Both the position numbers and the translations under genes were made by a program. From the NCBI GenBank assembly GCA_946543095.1, contig CAMNLO010000115.1, positions 1 through 5,883 of the forward strand: DNA of 5,883 nucleotides. The letters are read 5' to 3'. The notes below the pieces were generated by a model. That model worked only from the letters and a program-made list of their open reading frames with translations, was not told the DNA's origin and searched no databases. How positions within the stretch are numbered: position 1 is the first letter of the stretch; each line of letters opens with the position of its first letter. Below, in pieces: positions 1 through 5,883 of the stretch. Source of the DNA: an uncultured bacterium. GTDB lineage: Bacteria > Bacillota > Clostridia > Lachnospirales > Lachnospiraceae.

Positions 1-712
1 GGGACGCTCCCAGGATGCGGATGAACTGGGAGAGCTGAATATCGCCAACACCGTGACCATCACCTACGACGGCGGAAACGGCTCCATCAACGGTGCCCTA
101 AGGATCTTAATGATCCTCACGGCCATCTCCCTGGCCCCGTTCCTGCTGATCACCATGACCTGCTACCTAAGGGTCATCGTGGTGCTCCATTTTACCAGGG
201 CTGCCTTAAATACCCAGTCCGCGCCGCCCAATAATGTGATGATCGGCATTGCGCTGTTTCTGACCTTTTTCATCATGAATCCGACGCTGACCCGGATCTA
301 CACCGAGGCATATGTGCCCTTTGATACCGGTCAGATCACCCAGGTGGAGGCCTTTGATGCCGCCATCACTCCGATCCGGGAGTTTATGTACGGCCAGACC
401 CAGAAAAAGGATGTGGACCTTTTTATGGAGATCAACCGTACCACCTGGGACGGGGAGACCCTGGAGGATATCCCCACCATCGTGCTGATCCCCAGCTACA
501 TCATCTCGGAGCTGCGCACCGCCTTTATCATCGGTTTTCTGATCTACATTCCGTTTATCGTGATCGATATGGTGGTGGCCAGCACACTGATGAGCATGGG
601 TATGATGATGCTGCCCCCCACCACGATCTCCATGCCCTTTAAGATCCTTCTTTTCGTGCTGGCGGACGGGTGGAACCTGATCATCGGAAGCCTTGTGAAG
701 ACGTTTTATTAG
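1..712 (+). CDS. fliP: Flagellar export gate protein FliP, 5'-truncated by window edge
   Basis: FliP is an inner-membrane core subunit of the flagellar type III export gate, where it assembles with FliQ and FliR into the channel for rod, hook and filament proteins. The frame is open from base 2 with no start upstream of base 53, so 236 residues are visible and the N-terminus (probably a signal sequence) lies outside. A GTG at 53 could be read as a start, but it has no Shine-Dalgarno sequence, and the residues before it (ELNIANT) look like a continuing mature FliP N-terminus. Family marks counted from that GTG: TM1 about 15-36 with the following TCYLRVIVVL, FLTFFIMNPTL at 69-79, PSYIISELRTAF at 147-158, and the strongly conserved LMSMGMMMLPP at 179-189 followed by FKILLFVLADGW. 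The TAG stop is followed at once by the fliQ ribosome site. Identity is very secure; only the true start is unseen. Confidence 0.97.
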   Translation, partial: GRSQDADELGELNIANTVTITYDGGNGSINGALRILMILTAISLAPFLLITMTCYLRVIVVLHFTRAALNTQSAPPNNVMIGIALFLTFFIMNPTLTRIYTEAYVPFDTGQITQVEAFDAAITPIREFMYGQTQKKDVDLFMEINRTTWDGETLEDIPTIVLIPSYIISELRTAFIIGFLIYIPFIVIDMVVASTLMSMGMMMLPPTTISMPFKILLFVLADGWNLIIGSLVKTFY

Positions 713-715
713 AGG
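711..715 (+). promoter_or_regulatory. fliQ ribosome binding site overlapping the fliP stop
   Basis: AGAGG overlaps the last two bases of the fliP TAG stop and lies 9 bases before the fliQ ATG at 725. The overlap means ribosomes ending fliP pass directly over the fliQ site, which fits coupled translation of the two gate subunits. Confidence 0.7.
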
Positions 716-724
716 ATGATTTGA

Positions 725-994
725 ATGACTGTTGATGTTATCACCGCGATCTCCTCGGAAGCTTTGTTCTGCATCATCAAGACCGCCGCGCCGGTGCTTC
801 TGGTGTCTTTGGTGGTGGGTCTTGCGGTCTCCGTGTTCCAGACCGTGACCTCCATTCAGGAGCAGACTCTGACCTTCGTGCCCAAGGTGGTGGTGATTTT
901 TCTGGTGCTGATGATCGCGGGACACTGGATGTTAAACAATATGATCACTTACATGGTCGGGCTCTGGACCGACTTTTCACTGTATATAAAATAA
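725..994 (+). CDS. fliQ: Flagellar export gate protein FliQ
   Basis: FliQ is a small two-helix inner-membrane subunit of the export gate, packing around the FliP/FliR core. The 89-residue product has the usual family length. It shows a first hydrophobic hairpin helix at about 14-38 (ending in LAVSVFQTVT), the conserved short loop SIQEQTLTFVPK at 43-54 and a second helix at about 55-73. The loop sequence (Q..T.IQEQTLTFVPK) is the family hallmark and is fully present. The ATG start is supported by AGAGG 9 bases upstream. The gene lies 12 bases after fliP and 6 bases before fliR, so the three gate genes are almost certainly one transcript. Nothing unusual is seen in the protein. Confidence 0.97.
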   Translation: MTVDVITAISSEALFCIIKTAAPVLLVSLVVGLAVSVFQTVTSIQEQTLTFVPKVVVIFLVLMIAGHWMLNNMITYMVGLWTDFSLYIK

Positions 995-997
995 AGG
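993..997 (+). promoter_or_regulatory. fliR ribosome binding site, very closely spaced
   Basis: AAAGG starts inside the fliQ TAA stop and ends only 3 bases before the fliR ATG at 1001. This is shorter than the usual 5-9 base spacing. No better purine-rich site or alternative in-frame start with a better site is visible, so translation probably relies on coupling to fliQ. Confidence 0.55.
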
Positions 998-1000
998 TGT

Positions 1001-1786
1001 ATGATCTCCTACACCTTTGATGTCAGGGAACTGGAATTCTTCCTGCTGATCCTGATGCGGATGGCGAGCTTCATCTTCGCCGCCCCCTTCTTCAGCATGA
1101 ACAATGTGCCCAGGCGGGTCAGGACGGCCCTGGCAGTTTTTGTTTCGATCCTGATCTACAGCGCTTTGGAAACACCCCATGATATCCCCTATGAATCCGT
1201 CTGGTCCTATGGAGCTTTGGTGCTTCGGGAGGCGCTGGTGGGGGTCATGCTGGGGGCCTGTGCCAATATGTGTATCACGGCCACAGCCTTTGCGGGCCAT
1301 ATCATCGATATGAACATCGGCCTTTCCATGGTGAGCCTCTTAGACCCTGCCACAAGGGAACAGGTCACCTTTTCCGGCGCCTTTTACAATTATTTCTACA
1401 CCCTGATCCTCATCGCATCGGGGCTGTACCGATATCTGTTAAAGGCCCTGGTGGACACCTACACGCTGATCCCTCTGGGACAGGCGGTGTTCCGGACGGA
1501 AAAGCTCTTAAACGCCACAATCCTGTTCATGGCGGATTATCTGATGATCGGCTTTGAGATCGCTCTGCCGGTCCTGGTGACGACCCTGATCCTAAATTCC
1601 CTGCTGGGGATCATGGCCAAGACGGCGCCCCAGATGAATATGTTTTCCGTGGGTATGCAGATCAAGATCTTTGTGGGACTGACGGTGCTTCTGTTCACCG
1701 TATACATGATGCCCCGGTATTCGGATCTGGTGTTTCGCGAGATCCGGACGATCATGGTGCAGTATGTGGATGCTTTAATGCCATAA
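1001..1786 (+). CDS. fliR: Flagellar export gate protein FliR
   Basis: FliR is the third membrane subunit of the export gate; one copy completes the FliP ring and closes the channel. The product is 261 residues, the normal FliR length, and very hydrophobic. Recognisable segments are the N-terminal helix LEFFLLILMRMASFIFAAPFF at 11-31, REALVGVMLGA at 76-86, the GHIIDMNIGLSM segment at 99-110, LDPATREQVTFSGAFYNYF at 114-132, and the conserved C-terminal motif GIMAKTAPQMNMFSVGMQIKI at 203-223. The first ATG is taken as the start because the preceding frame offers nothing better and the length fits. In some clostridia FliR is fused to FlhB. Here they are separate genes 3 bases apart, and the FliR TAA lies directly before the flhB ATG, consistent with stop-restart coupling. 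Confidence 0.97.
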   Translation: MISYTFDVRELEFFLLILMRMASFIFAAPFFSMNNVPRRVRTALAVFVSILIYSALETPHDIPYESVWSYGALVLREALVGVMLGACANMCITATAFAGHIIDMNIGLSMVSLLDPATREQVTFSGAFYNYFYTLILIASGLYRYLLKALVDTYTLIPLGQAVFRTEKLLNATILFMADYLMIGFEIALPVLVTTLILNSLLGIMAKTAPQMNMFSVGMQIKIFVGLTVLLFTVYMMPRYSDLVFREIRTIMVQYVDALMP

Positions 1787-1789
1787 CAT

Positions 1790-2902
1790 ATGTTATTAAG
1801 GTATAATCTACAATATTTCGCAGACGGGCCCGGAGGGGAAAAGACAGAGGAACCCACCGGCAAACGTCTCAATGAAGCCAGGAAAGACGGCAATGTCGCA
1901 AAAAGCAAGGAGATCACTACGGTGGCCTCTTTGTTTGCGTTGTTTTTGATCCTCCGTTTCTGGACCGGGCATATGGGCACGGACTTTATGACCCTGTTCC
2001 ATGCGGTGTACAACCGGATCCCGGAGGTGGTGCAGCTCTACGGCGGATACGCGAATCCCGAGCTGGCAGCGGGGCAGATGCTCCGGTCCATGATGGTGCG
2101 CTATCTCATTATGATGGCCCCGATCTTTATCATTGCCATCTTCATCGTGTATCTCACCAACATGCTGCAGTTTCAGTGGATGATCACCTTCAAGCCGCTG
2201 CAGCCGAAGTTTTCGAAGCTGAACCCGCTCAATGGCGTGAAGCGGCTGTTTTCGATCCAGTCCCTGATCGAACTGGCGAAATCCATCGCCAAGCTGGCCT
2301 GTATCTTTTATATCGCCTACAGCTACCTGACAGAGAGACAGCAGACGTTATTTTTACTCGCGGATATGCCTCTGATCCAGGTGCTCCAGGTCACCAGGGA
2401 CATGATCTTCGAGCTGGGGATCCGGATCTGTGCCTTATTCGTCATCATTGCCGCCGCGGATCTTTTCTACACAAGATTCAAGTGGAAAAAGGACATGAAG
2501 ATGACGAAGCAGGAAGTCAAGGATGAGATGAAGGAGTCCGAAGGGGATCCGACCATCAAGGGAAAGCAGCGCCAGAGGATGCGGGAAGCCTCCCAGAGGC
2601 GTATGATGCAGCAGGTCCCCAAGGCGGATGTGGTCATTACGAACCCCACCCATTACGCCGTGGCGGTGCAGTACGATCCGGACCGTTACGAGGCCCCTCT
2701 GGTAACAGCCAAGGGTGAGGGATATCTGGCGAAGCGGATCCGCGAGGTAGCGGAGGAAAACGGGGTGGAGATCGTGGAGAACAAGCCTCTGGCCCGTGTG
2801 CTGTACGCAAATGTGGAGATCGGAGAAGCGGTGCCGCCGGAGCTGTATCAGGCGGTGGCGGAGGTGCTGGCCTTTGTATACCATGCGCAGGGGAAAGTAT
2901 GA
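1790..2902 (+). CDS. flhB: Flagellar export substrate-specificity switch protein FlhB
   Basis: FlhB binds the FliPQR gate and switches export from rod/hook to filament-type substrates after self-cleavage in its cytoplasmic domain. The 370-residue product shows the N-terminal cytoplasmic stretch with GGEKTEEPTGKRLNEAR at 15-31, membrane segments at about 42-58, 103-124, 158-180 and 205-227, and the conserved connector KQEVKDEMKESEGDPTIKGK at 240-259. The cleavage motif NPTH is at 285-288 inside VVITNPTHYAVAV; the cut is expected between N285 and P286. The globular C-terminal domain (KPLAR, VPPELYQAVAEVLAFVY) is complete. An in-frame TAA 6 bases upstream makes ATG 1790 the only sensible start. 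No Shine-Dalgarno sequence is visible before it, so translation is probably coupled to fliR. The stop codon lies inside the left arm of a hairpin (2897-2932). Confidence 0.98.
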   Translation: MLLRYNLQYFADGPGGEKTEEPTGKRLNEARKDGNVAKSKEITTVASLFALFLILRFWTGHMGTDFMTLFHAVYNRIPEVVQLYGGYANPELAAGQMLRSMMVRYLIMMAPIFIIAIFIVYLTNMLQFQWMITFKPLQPKFSKLNPLNGVKRLFSIQSLIELAKSIAKLACIFYIAYSYLTERQQTLFLLADMPLIQVLQVTRDMIFELGIRICALFVIIAAADLFYTRFKWKKDMKMTKQEVKDEMKESEGDPTIKGKQRQRMREASQRRMMQQVPKADVVITNPTHYAVAVQYDPDRYEAPLVTAKGEGYLAKRIREVAEENGVEIVENKPLARVLYANVEIGEAVPPELYQAVAEVLAFVYHAQGKV

Positions 2903-2932
2903 AAAATCAGCTTGATAGCTGCTTTTTCATAC
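2897..2932 (+). terminator. Terminator-like hairpin overlapping the flhB stop
   Basis: The left arm GTATGAAAAA (2897-2906) pairs fully with TTTTTCATAC (2923-2932). Inside it, after one T/C mismatch, CAGC (2908-2911) pairs with GCTG (2918-2921) around the six-base loop TTGATA. An A-tract on one side and a T-tract on the other make it look like a weak bidirectional intrinsic terminator, though the GC core is only four pairs and the T-tract five bases. It lies inside what should be one operon, so partial termination, attenuation or an RNA-processing/stability role are alternatives. The pairing is seen directly; the function is inference. Confidence 0.45.
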
Positions 2933-2934
2933 CC

Positions 2935-2963
2935 GCATTTGTACCGCAAGCGGCACAAATTGC
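2935..2963. repeat. Second hairpin in the flhB-flhA gap
   Basis: TTTGT (2938-2942) pairs with ACAAA (2955-2959), extended outward by GCA/TGC across one bulged T. After an A/C mismatch, CCG (2944-2946) pairs with CGG (2951-2953) around the loop CAAG. No T-tract follows, so it is not an intrinsic terminator by itself. It is seen directly as a dyad; the role is unknown. Confidence 0.55.
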
Positions 2964-2969
2964 ACTGAT

Positions 2970-3006
2970 CCCGTCGGAGAATCCGCATGCGCGAATTCTC
3001 CTCGGG
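2970..3006. repeat. Third hairpin in the flhB-flhA gap
   Basis: GGAGAAT (2976-2982) pairs perfectly with ATTCTCC (2995-3001). Inside, after a C/A mismatch, CGC (2984-2986) pairs with GCG (2991-2993) around the loop ATGC. Outside, CCCG (2970-2973) can pair with CGGG (3003-3006) across a small internal loop. It is the strongest dyad of the block. Its right arm is also complementary to the flhA Shine-Dalgarno region. Confidence 0.6.
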
Positions 3007-3021
3007 CTGCCGCTGACGCAG
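3007..3021. repeat. Small fourth hairpin upstream of the flhA ribosome site
   Basis: CTGC (3007-3010) pairs with GCAG (3018-3021) around a seven-base loop, immediately after the third hairpin and five bases before GGAGG. It is short and could arise by chance. It is listed because it continues the run of adjoining hairpins. Confidence 0.35.
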
Positions 3022-3025
3022 AATC

Positions 3026-3030
3026 GGAGG
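3026..3030 (+). promoter_or_regulatory. flhA ribosome binding site with long spacer
   Basis: GGAGG is a near-ideal Shine-Dalgarno core but lies 14 bases before the ATG at 3045, longer than usual. An in-frame TAA at 3036-3038 rules out a more upstream start. Bases 3026-3031 can pair with TTCTCC (2996-3001) in the right arm of the third hairpin, so access to this site could depend on RNA folding. Confidence 0.65.
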
Positions 3031-3044
3031 AAGTTTAACATAGA

Positions 3045-5078
3045 ATGAAACGCGCTGATGTCGGTGTAGCCGGATATCTTCTGGCCGCCTTTGTCATGCT
3101 GATCGTCCCGATCCCCAACGGGCTTCTGGACGTGCTTTTGGCCTTTAACATTTCCGTGGCCTTTGCGATCCTGTTCAGCTGCATGTTCGCCACGGAAGTG
3201 CTGCAGATGTCGTTTTATCCGACGATCCTGCTGTTTACGACCATCTTTCGTATCGCCCTGAATGTCAGCTCCACCAGGCTGATCCTCACCACCGGAAATC
3301 CCGGAAATGTGGTGGAGACCTTCGGCCAGTACGTGGGCGGCGGCGATCTGATCGTAGGCACCATCGTCTTCATCATATTGATCATCATCCAGTTCCAGGT
3401 CATCAACAAGGGCTCGGAGCGTGTGGCGGAGGTCACGGCCAGGTTCACCTTGGACGCCATGCCCGGTAAGCAGATGGCCATCGACGCCGATCTGAACACC
3501 GGCGCCATCACGGACGCCGAGGCCAAGGCGGCCCGGGACAAGATCCAGGAGGAGTCCAGCTTCTTCGGTTCCATGGATGGTGCTGTAAAATACGTAAAAG
3601 GAGATGCCACTGCCGGCCTTCTGATCACCGGCGTCAATATCGTGGGCGGCATCGCCATGGGGGTCTTGCGGCAGGGAATGGATATCAATTCCGCCCTGAA
3701 CCACTACGCGATCCTCACCATCGGCGACGGCCTGGTGAGCCAGATCCCTTCTCTGCTGATCTCTCTTTCCACCGGTATCCTGGTGACCAAGGGCAGTAAG
3801 GAGGCAGAGTTCGGCGAGGCCATATTAAAGCAGCTCTTCGGACTGCCCAAGGCCTTGTATTTTGTGGGTTCCATCCTGATCGGACTGGGGATCATCACCC
3901 CCCTGACCACCTGGCTCTTTGTGGGGCTGGGACTGGTGTTCATCGTGGTGGGCAGAAGCCTGACCGGGACCCTGGAGGTGGCAGGGATCGAGGAGGAAGC
4001 AAGAGAAGAGGAGAAGACTGCGGAGGAGATCAGGCAGCCTGAGAATGTGACAAGCCTTCTGCAGGTGGATCCCATCGAGCTGGAATTCGGCTACGGCATC
4101 ATCCCGCTGGCGGATGTGTCCCAGGGGGGAGACCTTCTGGACCGTGTGGTGATGATCAGACGGCAGATCGCCCTGGAGCTGGGGTGCGTGGTGCCCATTA
4201 TCAGACTGCGTGACAATATCCAGCTGAACCCGAACCAGTATATCATCAAGATCAAGGGCATACAGGTGGCGGAAGGAGAGGTCCTGTTCGACCACTATAT
4301 GGCCATGAATCCGGGGTACGTGGAGGAAGAGATCACGGGGATCCCCACCTTTGAGCCCTCCTTCCATCTGCCGGCCATCTGGATCACGGAGGGGCAGAGA
4401 GAGCGGGCGGAATCCCTGGGCTACACCGTGGTGGATCCTCCCTCCATTATCGCCACCCACTTAACGGAGGTGATCCGTCAGCACATCGCGGAGCTTCTGA
4501 CCAGGCAGGATGTACAGAACCTGATCAACAATCTGAAGGAGTCTAACCCTTCCGTAGTGGAAGAGCTTGTACCCAAGCTGCTGGGGCTTGGGGAGGTCCA
4601 GAAGGTGCTGCAGAATCTCTTAAGCGAAGGGATCTCCATCCGGGATCTTTTGACCATCTTTGAGACCCTGGCGGACAACGCCACCACCTCAAGGGACACG
4701 GACATCCTGACAGAATACTGCAGGCAGGCCCTGAAGCGGGCCATCTCCGGAAAGTATTTCCCTGCGGGAGAGACCACCAGCGTCATCACGCTGGATCCCA
4801 AGGTGGAGCAGGAGATCATGAGCAATGTGAAGCAGACGGAGCAGGGGACCTACCTGAACATGGATCCCCAGAGGACCAAGGCCATCATCGCCTCCCTGAA
4901 GGAGGAGACACAGAAGCTTGAGGAAATGGGCCGTAATCCCATCGTGGTCACAAGCCCCATCGTCAGGATCTACTTTAAGAGGCTGACGGAGGAGTACATG
5001 AAGGACCTGATTGTGGTAAGCTATAATGAAGTGGATTCCAGTGCCCAGCTGCAGTCGGTGGGCATGATCACCGCATAG
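3045..5078 (+). CDS. flhA: Flagellar export protein FlhA
   Basis: FlhA is the large membrane protein of the export apparatus. It forms a nonameric cytoplasmic ring, couples export to proton flow and docks chaperone-substrate complexes. The 677-residue length is normal. The N-terminal half carries hydrophobic helices at about 9-48, 58-72, 100-122, 193-216, 231-248 and 268-303. RIALNVSSTRLIL at 69-81 and the FHIPEP hallmark RFTLDAMPGKQMAIDADL at 133-150 are intact, as is GDATAGLLITGVNIVGG at 186-202. An acidic linker (about 315-328, EEEAREEEKTAEEI) leads to the soluble domain, about 341-677. ATG 3045 is the first start after an in-frame TAA; GGAGG lies 14 bases upstream. The gene is separated from flhB by an unusually long structured gap, but belongs to the same gene set. 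No truncation or missing motif is seen. Confidence 0.98.
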   Translation: MKRADVGVAGYLLAAFVMLIVPIPNGLLDVLLAFNISVAFAILFSCMFATEVLQMSFYPTILLFTTIFRIALNVSSTRLILTTGNPGNVVETFGQYVGGGDLIVGTIVFIILIIIQFQVINKGSERVAEVTARFTLDAMPGKQMAIDADLNTGAITDAEAKAARDKIQEESSFFGSMDGAVKYVKGDATAGLLITGVNIVGGIAMGVLRQGMDINSALNHYAILTIGDGLVSQIPSLLISLSTGILVTKGSKEAEFGEAILKQLFGLPKALYFVGSILIGLGIITPLTTWLFVGLGLVFIVVGRSLTGTLEVAGIEEEAREEEKTAEEIRQPENVTSLLQVDPIELEFGYGIIPLADVSQGGDLLDRVVMIRRQIALELGCVVPIIRLRDNIQLNPNQYIIKIKGIQVAEGEVLFDHYMAMNPGYVEEEITGIPTFEPSFHLPAIWITEGQRERAESLGYTVVDPPSIIATHLTEVIRQHIAELLTRQDVQNLINNLKESNPSVVEELVPKLLGLGEVQKVLQNLLSEGISIRDLLTIFETLADNATTSRDTDILTEYCRQALKRAISGKYFPAGETTSVITLDPKVEQEIMSNVKQTEQGTYLNMDPQRTKAIIASLKEETQKLEEMGRNPIVVTSPIVRIYFKRLTEEYMKDLIVVSYNEVDSSAQLQSVGMITA

Positions 5079-5091
5079 AATACAAACGGTC

Positions 5092-5095
5092 GAGG
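5092..5095 (+). promoter_or_regulatory. flhF ribosome binding site with long spacer
   Basis: GAGG in CGAGGATGAA lies 12 bases before the flhF ATG at 5108. An ATG at 5096 is in the same frame but meets TAA after one further codon, so it cannot be the flhF start. The spacing is long, as at flhA. Confidence 0.55.
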
Positions 5096-5107
5096 ATGAA
5101 ATAACAT

Positions 5108-5883
5108 ATGATCATAAAAAAGTTTCAGGCGAAAACAGAAGCAGATGCGTTAGAGCTGGCAAAGAAGGAGCTGGGGGCTTCCGTAGTCATCATGAATGTC
5201 AGGAAGGTGAAGCCCACGGGTTTCTTTGCGTTTTTCAAGCCCCAGTTAACGGAAGTCACCGTGGCGCTGGAGGAGGAAGCGGAGAAGGGGCATGCCCCTG
5301 CCGCTGAGGACAAGACCCCCAGGGCGCCGCTGCCGGAATTAAAGGCTGTGGTCCCCGCCGGGGAAGCGGAGGATATCAGAGGCGCCGTTTCCGATATCGC
5401 AAGGCTTCAGGAAAAGTATGAGAAGCTGGAATCCATGCGGGGAGGGCATCTGGATCTGAAGGCGGATGATACGGCACTGCCTGCAGAGGAAGAAAAGGTG
5501 TCTGCAAAGCCTGCCCCGGATGAGGACAAGGCCCGGGAGGAGACTCCCTCCGAGATCACGGTCTTCAAAGAGCTTCTCTTTAAGACCATGACGGAGAACG
5601 AGGTGGAGGAAGGCTTCGCCAGGGAATTCTTAAGCGAACTGGAGGAGCTGGCAAAGCCCAATATGCCCCTGGATGTGATCCTGGCGGAGATCTATCAGAA
5701 GATGATCCTCCGGTTCGGCAAGGCAGAGCCCATCACTCCTGCCGGGAACAATCCAAAGGTGGTGTTCTTTATCGGGCCCACCGGAGTAGGTAAGACCACC
5801 ACCATCGCCAAGCTGGCCTCCCGGTTTTCCATCATCGACAAGAAGAAGGTGGCCCTTCTGACCACTGACACCTACCGGATCGC
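5108..5883 (+). CDS. flhF: Flagellar SRP-type GTPase FlhF, 3'-truncated by window edge
   Basis: FlhF is the third member of the SRP GTPase group (with Ffh and FtsY) and helps determine flagellar position and number, usually opposed by FlhG. The frame runs from ATG 5108 to the window end without a stop: 258 full codons are visible. Residues 1-55 form the basic N-terminal region (MIIKKFQAKTEADALELAKK, then GFFAFFKPQ). Residues 56-150 are a charged Ala/Glu/Pro-rich linker, typical in being poorly conserved. Residues 151-215 form the helical N domain (VFKELLFKTMTENEV, FLSELEELA). The G domain begins with VVFFIGPTGVGKTTTIAKLA at 218-237, which holds the P-loop, and reaches the SRP-family DTYR box at 254-257. 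Family FlhF is longer, so the rest of the G domain is missing only because the window ends. Its place after flhA is the common Firmicute arrangement; flhG downstream is expected but unseen. Confidence 0.95.
   Translation, partial: MIIKKFQAKTEADALELAKKELGASVVIMNVRKVKPTGFFAFFKPQLTEVTVALEEEAEKGHAPAAEDKTPRAPLPELKAVVPAGEAEDIRGAVSDIARLQEKYEKLESMRGGHLDLKADDTALPAEEEKVSAKPAPDEDKAREETPSEITVFKELLFKTMTENEVEEGFAREFLSELEELAKPNMPLDVILAEIYQKMILRFGKAEPITPAGNNPKVVFFIGPTGVGKTTTIAKLASRFSIIDKKKVALLTTDTYRI

Larger units (their letters stand above)
2897..3025. repeat. Palindrome-rich block between flhB and flhA (candidate dispersed repeat)
   Basis: Four successive inverted repeats (2897-2932, 2935-2963, 2970-3006, 3007-3021) fill nearly all of the flhB-flhA gap, whereas the other junctions here are only 3-29 bases long. 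Back-to-back imperfect palindromes at a gene junction are typical of repetitive extragenic palindromes and MITE-like elements. The hexamer AGAATC recurs at 2978-2983 and 3020-3025. Only one copy lies in the window, so its repetition in the genome cannot be shown here. I see no convincing protein-coding gene or promoter in this block. Confidence 0.4.

Noticed and set aside
53..712. GTG at 53 as the true fliP start (219 residues)
   Set aside because: The frame is open to the window edge, there is no ribosome site before the GTG, and the residues upstream read like a continuing FliP N-terminus. A short FliP of about 220 residues exists in some Firmicutes, so this is not excluded outright, but truncation by the window edge is more likely.
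206..925. Long minus-strand open frame opposite fliP-fliQ
   Set aside because: It is rich in His, Asp, Gly and Gln, as expected from reading hydrophobic membrane codons backwards. It crosses two certain genes and shows no domain or ribosome site.
2987..3016. Nine-codon upstream frame (ATG CGC ... TGA) before flhA
   Set aside because: It has no ribosome site, its ATG sits in the loop of the third hairpin, and so short a frame is likely by chance.
2912..3041. Promoter for flhA within the gap (TTGATA at 2912, TAACAT at 3036)
   Set aside because: No partner box lies at proper spacing from either hexamer, and TAACAT would put the transcript start after or at the ATG. No sigma-28-like pattern was seen either.
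2907..3704. Minus-strand open frame covering the flhB-flhA gap and the start of flhA
   Set aside because: Most of it is antisense to certain FlhA sequence with low-complexity polar composition. The last 44 or so codons lie in the palindromic gap, where stems can keep several frames open. If the block is a dispersed repeat, similar peptides may be annotated elsewhere, but that would not make it a gene.
3825..4460. Minus-strand open frame opposite the middle of flhA
   Set aside because: It lies wholly inside a confidently assigned gene and is His/Asp/Gln-rich, with no recognisable domain. It is a shadow of flhA.

Overview
The window is a co-directional run of core flagellar type III export genes on the + strand: fliP (5' end cut by the window edge), fliQ, fliR, flhB, flhA and the 5' part of flhF (cut by the right edge). 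The order fliP-fliQ-fliR-flhB-flhA-flhF is the one known from the large fla/che operons of Firmicutes. Together with the protein style (for example FlhB starting MLLRYNLQYFADGPGGEKTEE) and a moderately high G+C with many GGAGG-type ribosome sites, it suggests a motile member of the Clostridia, perhaps Lachnospiraceae-like. The taxonomic call is inference from gene order and protein flavour.

Layout: 1-712 FliP, 725-994 FliQ and 1001-1786 FliR are separated by 12 and 6 bases. FlhB (1790-2902) starts 3 bases after the fliR stop. A 142-base gap (2903-3044) then interrupts the tight packing. It holds three consecutive imperfect palindromes plus a small fourth hairpin and the flhA ribosome binding site. 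FlhA (3045-5078) follows, then a 29-base gap and FlhF (5108 to the window end), whose reading frame has no stop inside the window.

How the genes work together: FliP, FliQ and FliR form the membrane export gate. FlhB sits on the gate and switches substrate class after self-cleavage at its NPTH site. FlhA forms the ring that couples export to proton flow and docks chaperone-substrate complexes. FlhF is the SRP-type GTPase that helps place and assemble flagella; in many species flhG follows it.

All five genes with a visible stop have intact, family-length frames with their signature motifs, and I see no frameshift. I did not find a convincing new system among the protein-coding genes. The one stretch not explained by ordinary flagellar gene content is the palindrome-rich flhB-flhA gap. 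It could be a dispersed repeat, a terminator/attenuator or processing element, or an RNA structure affecting flhA translation.
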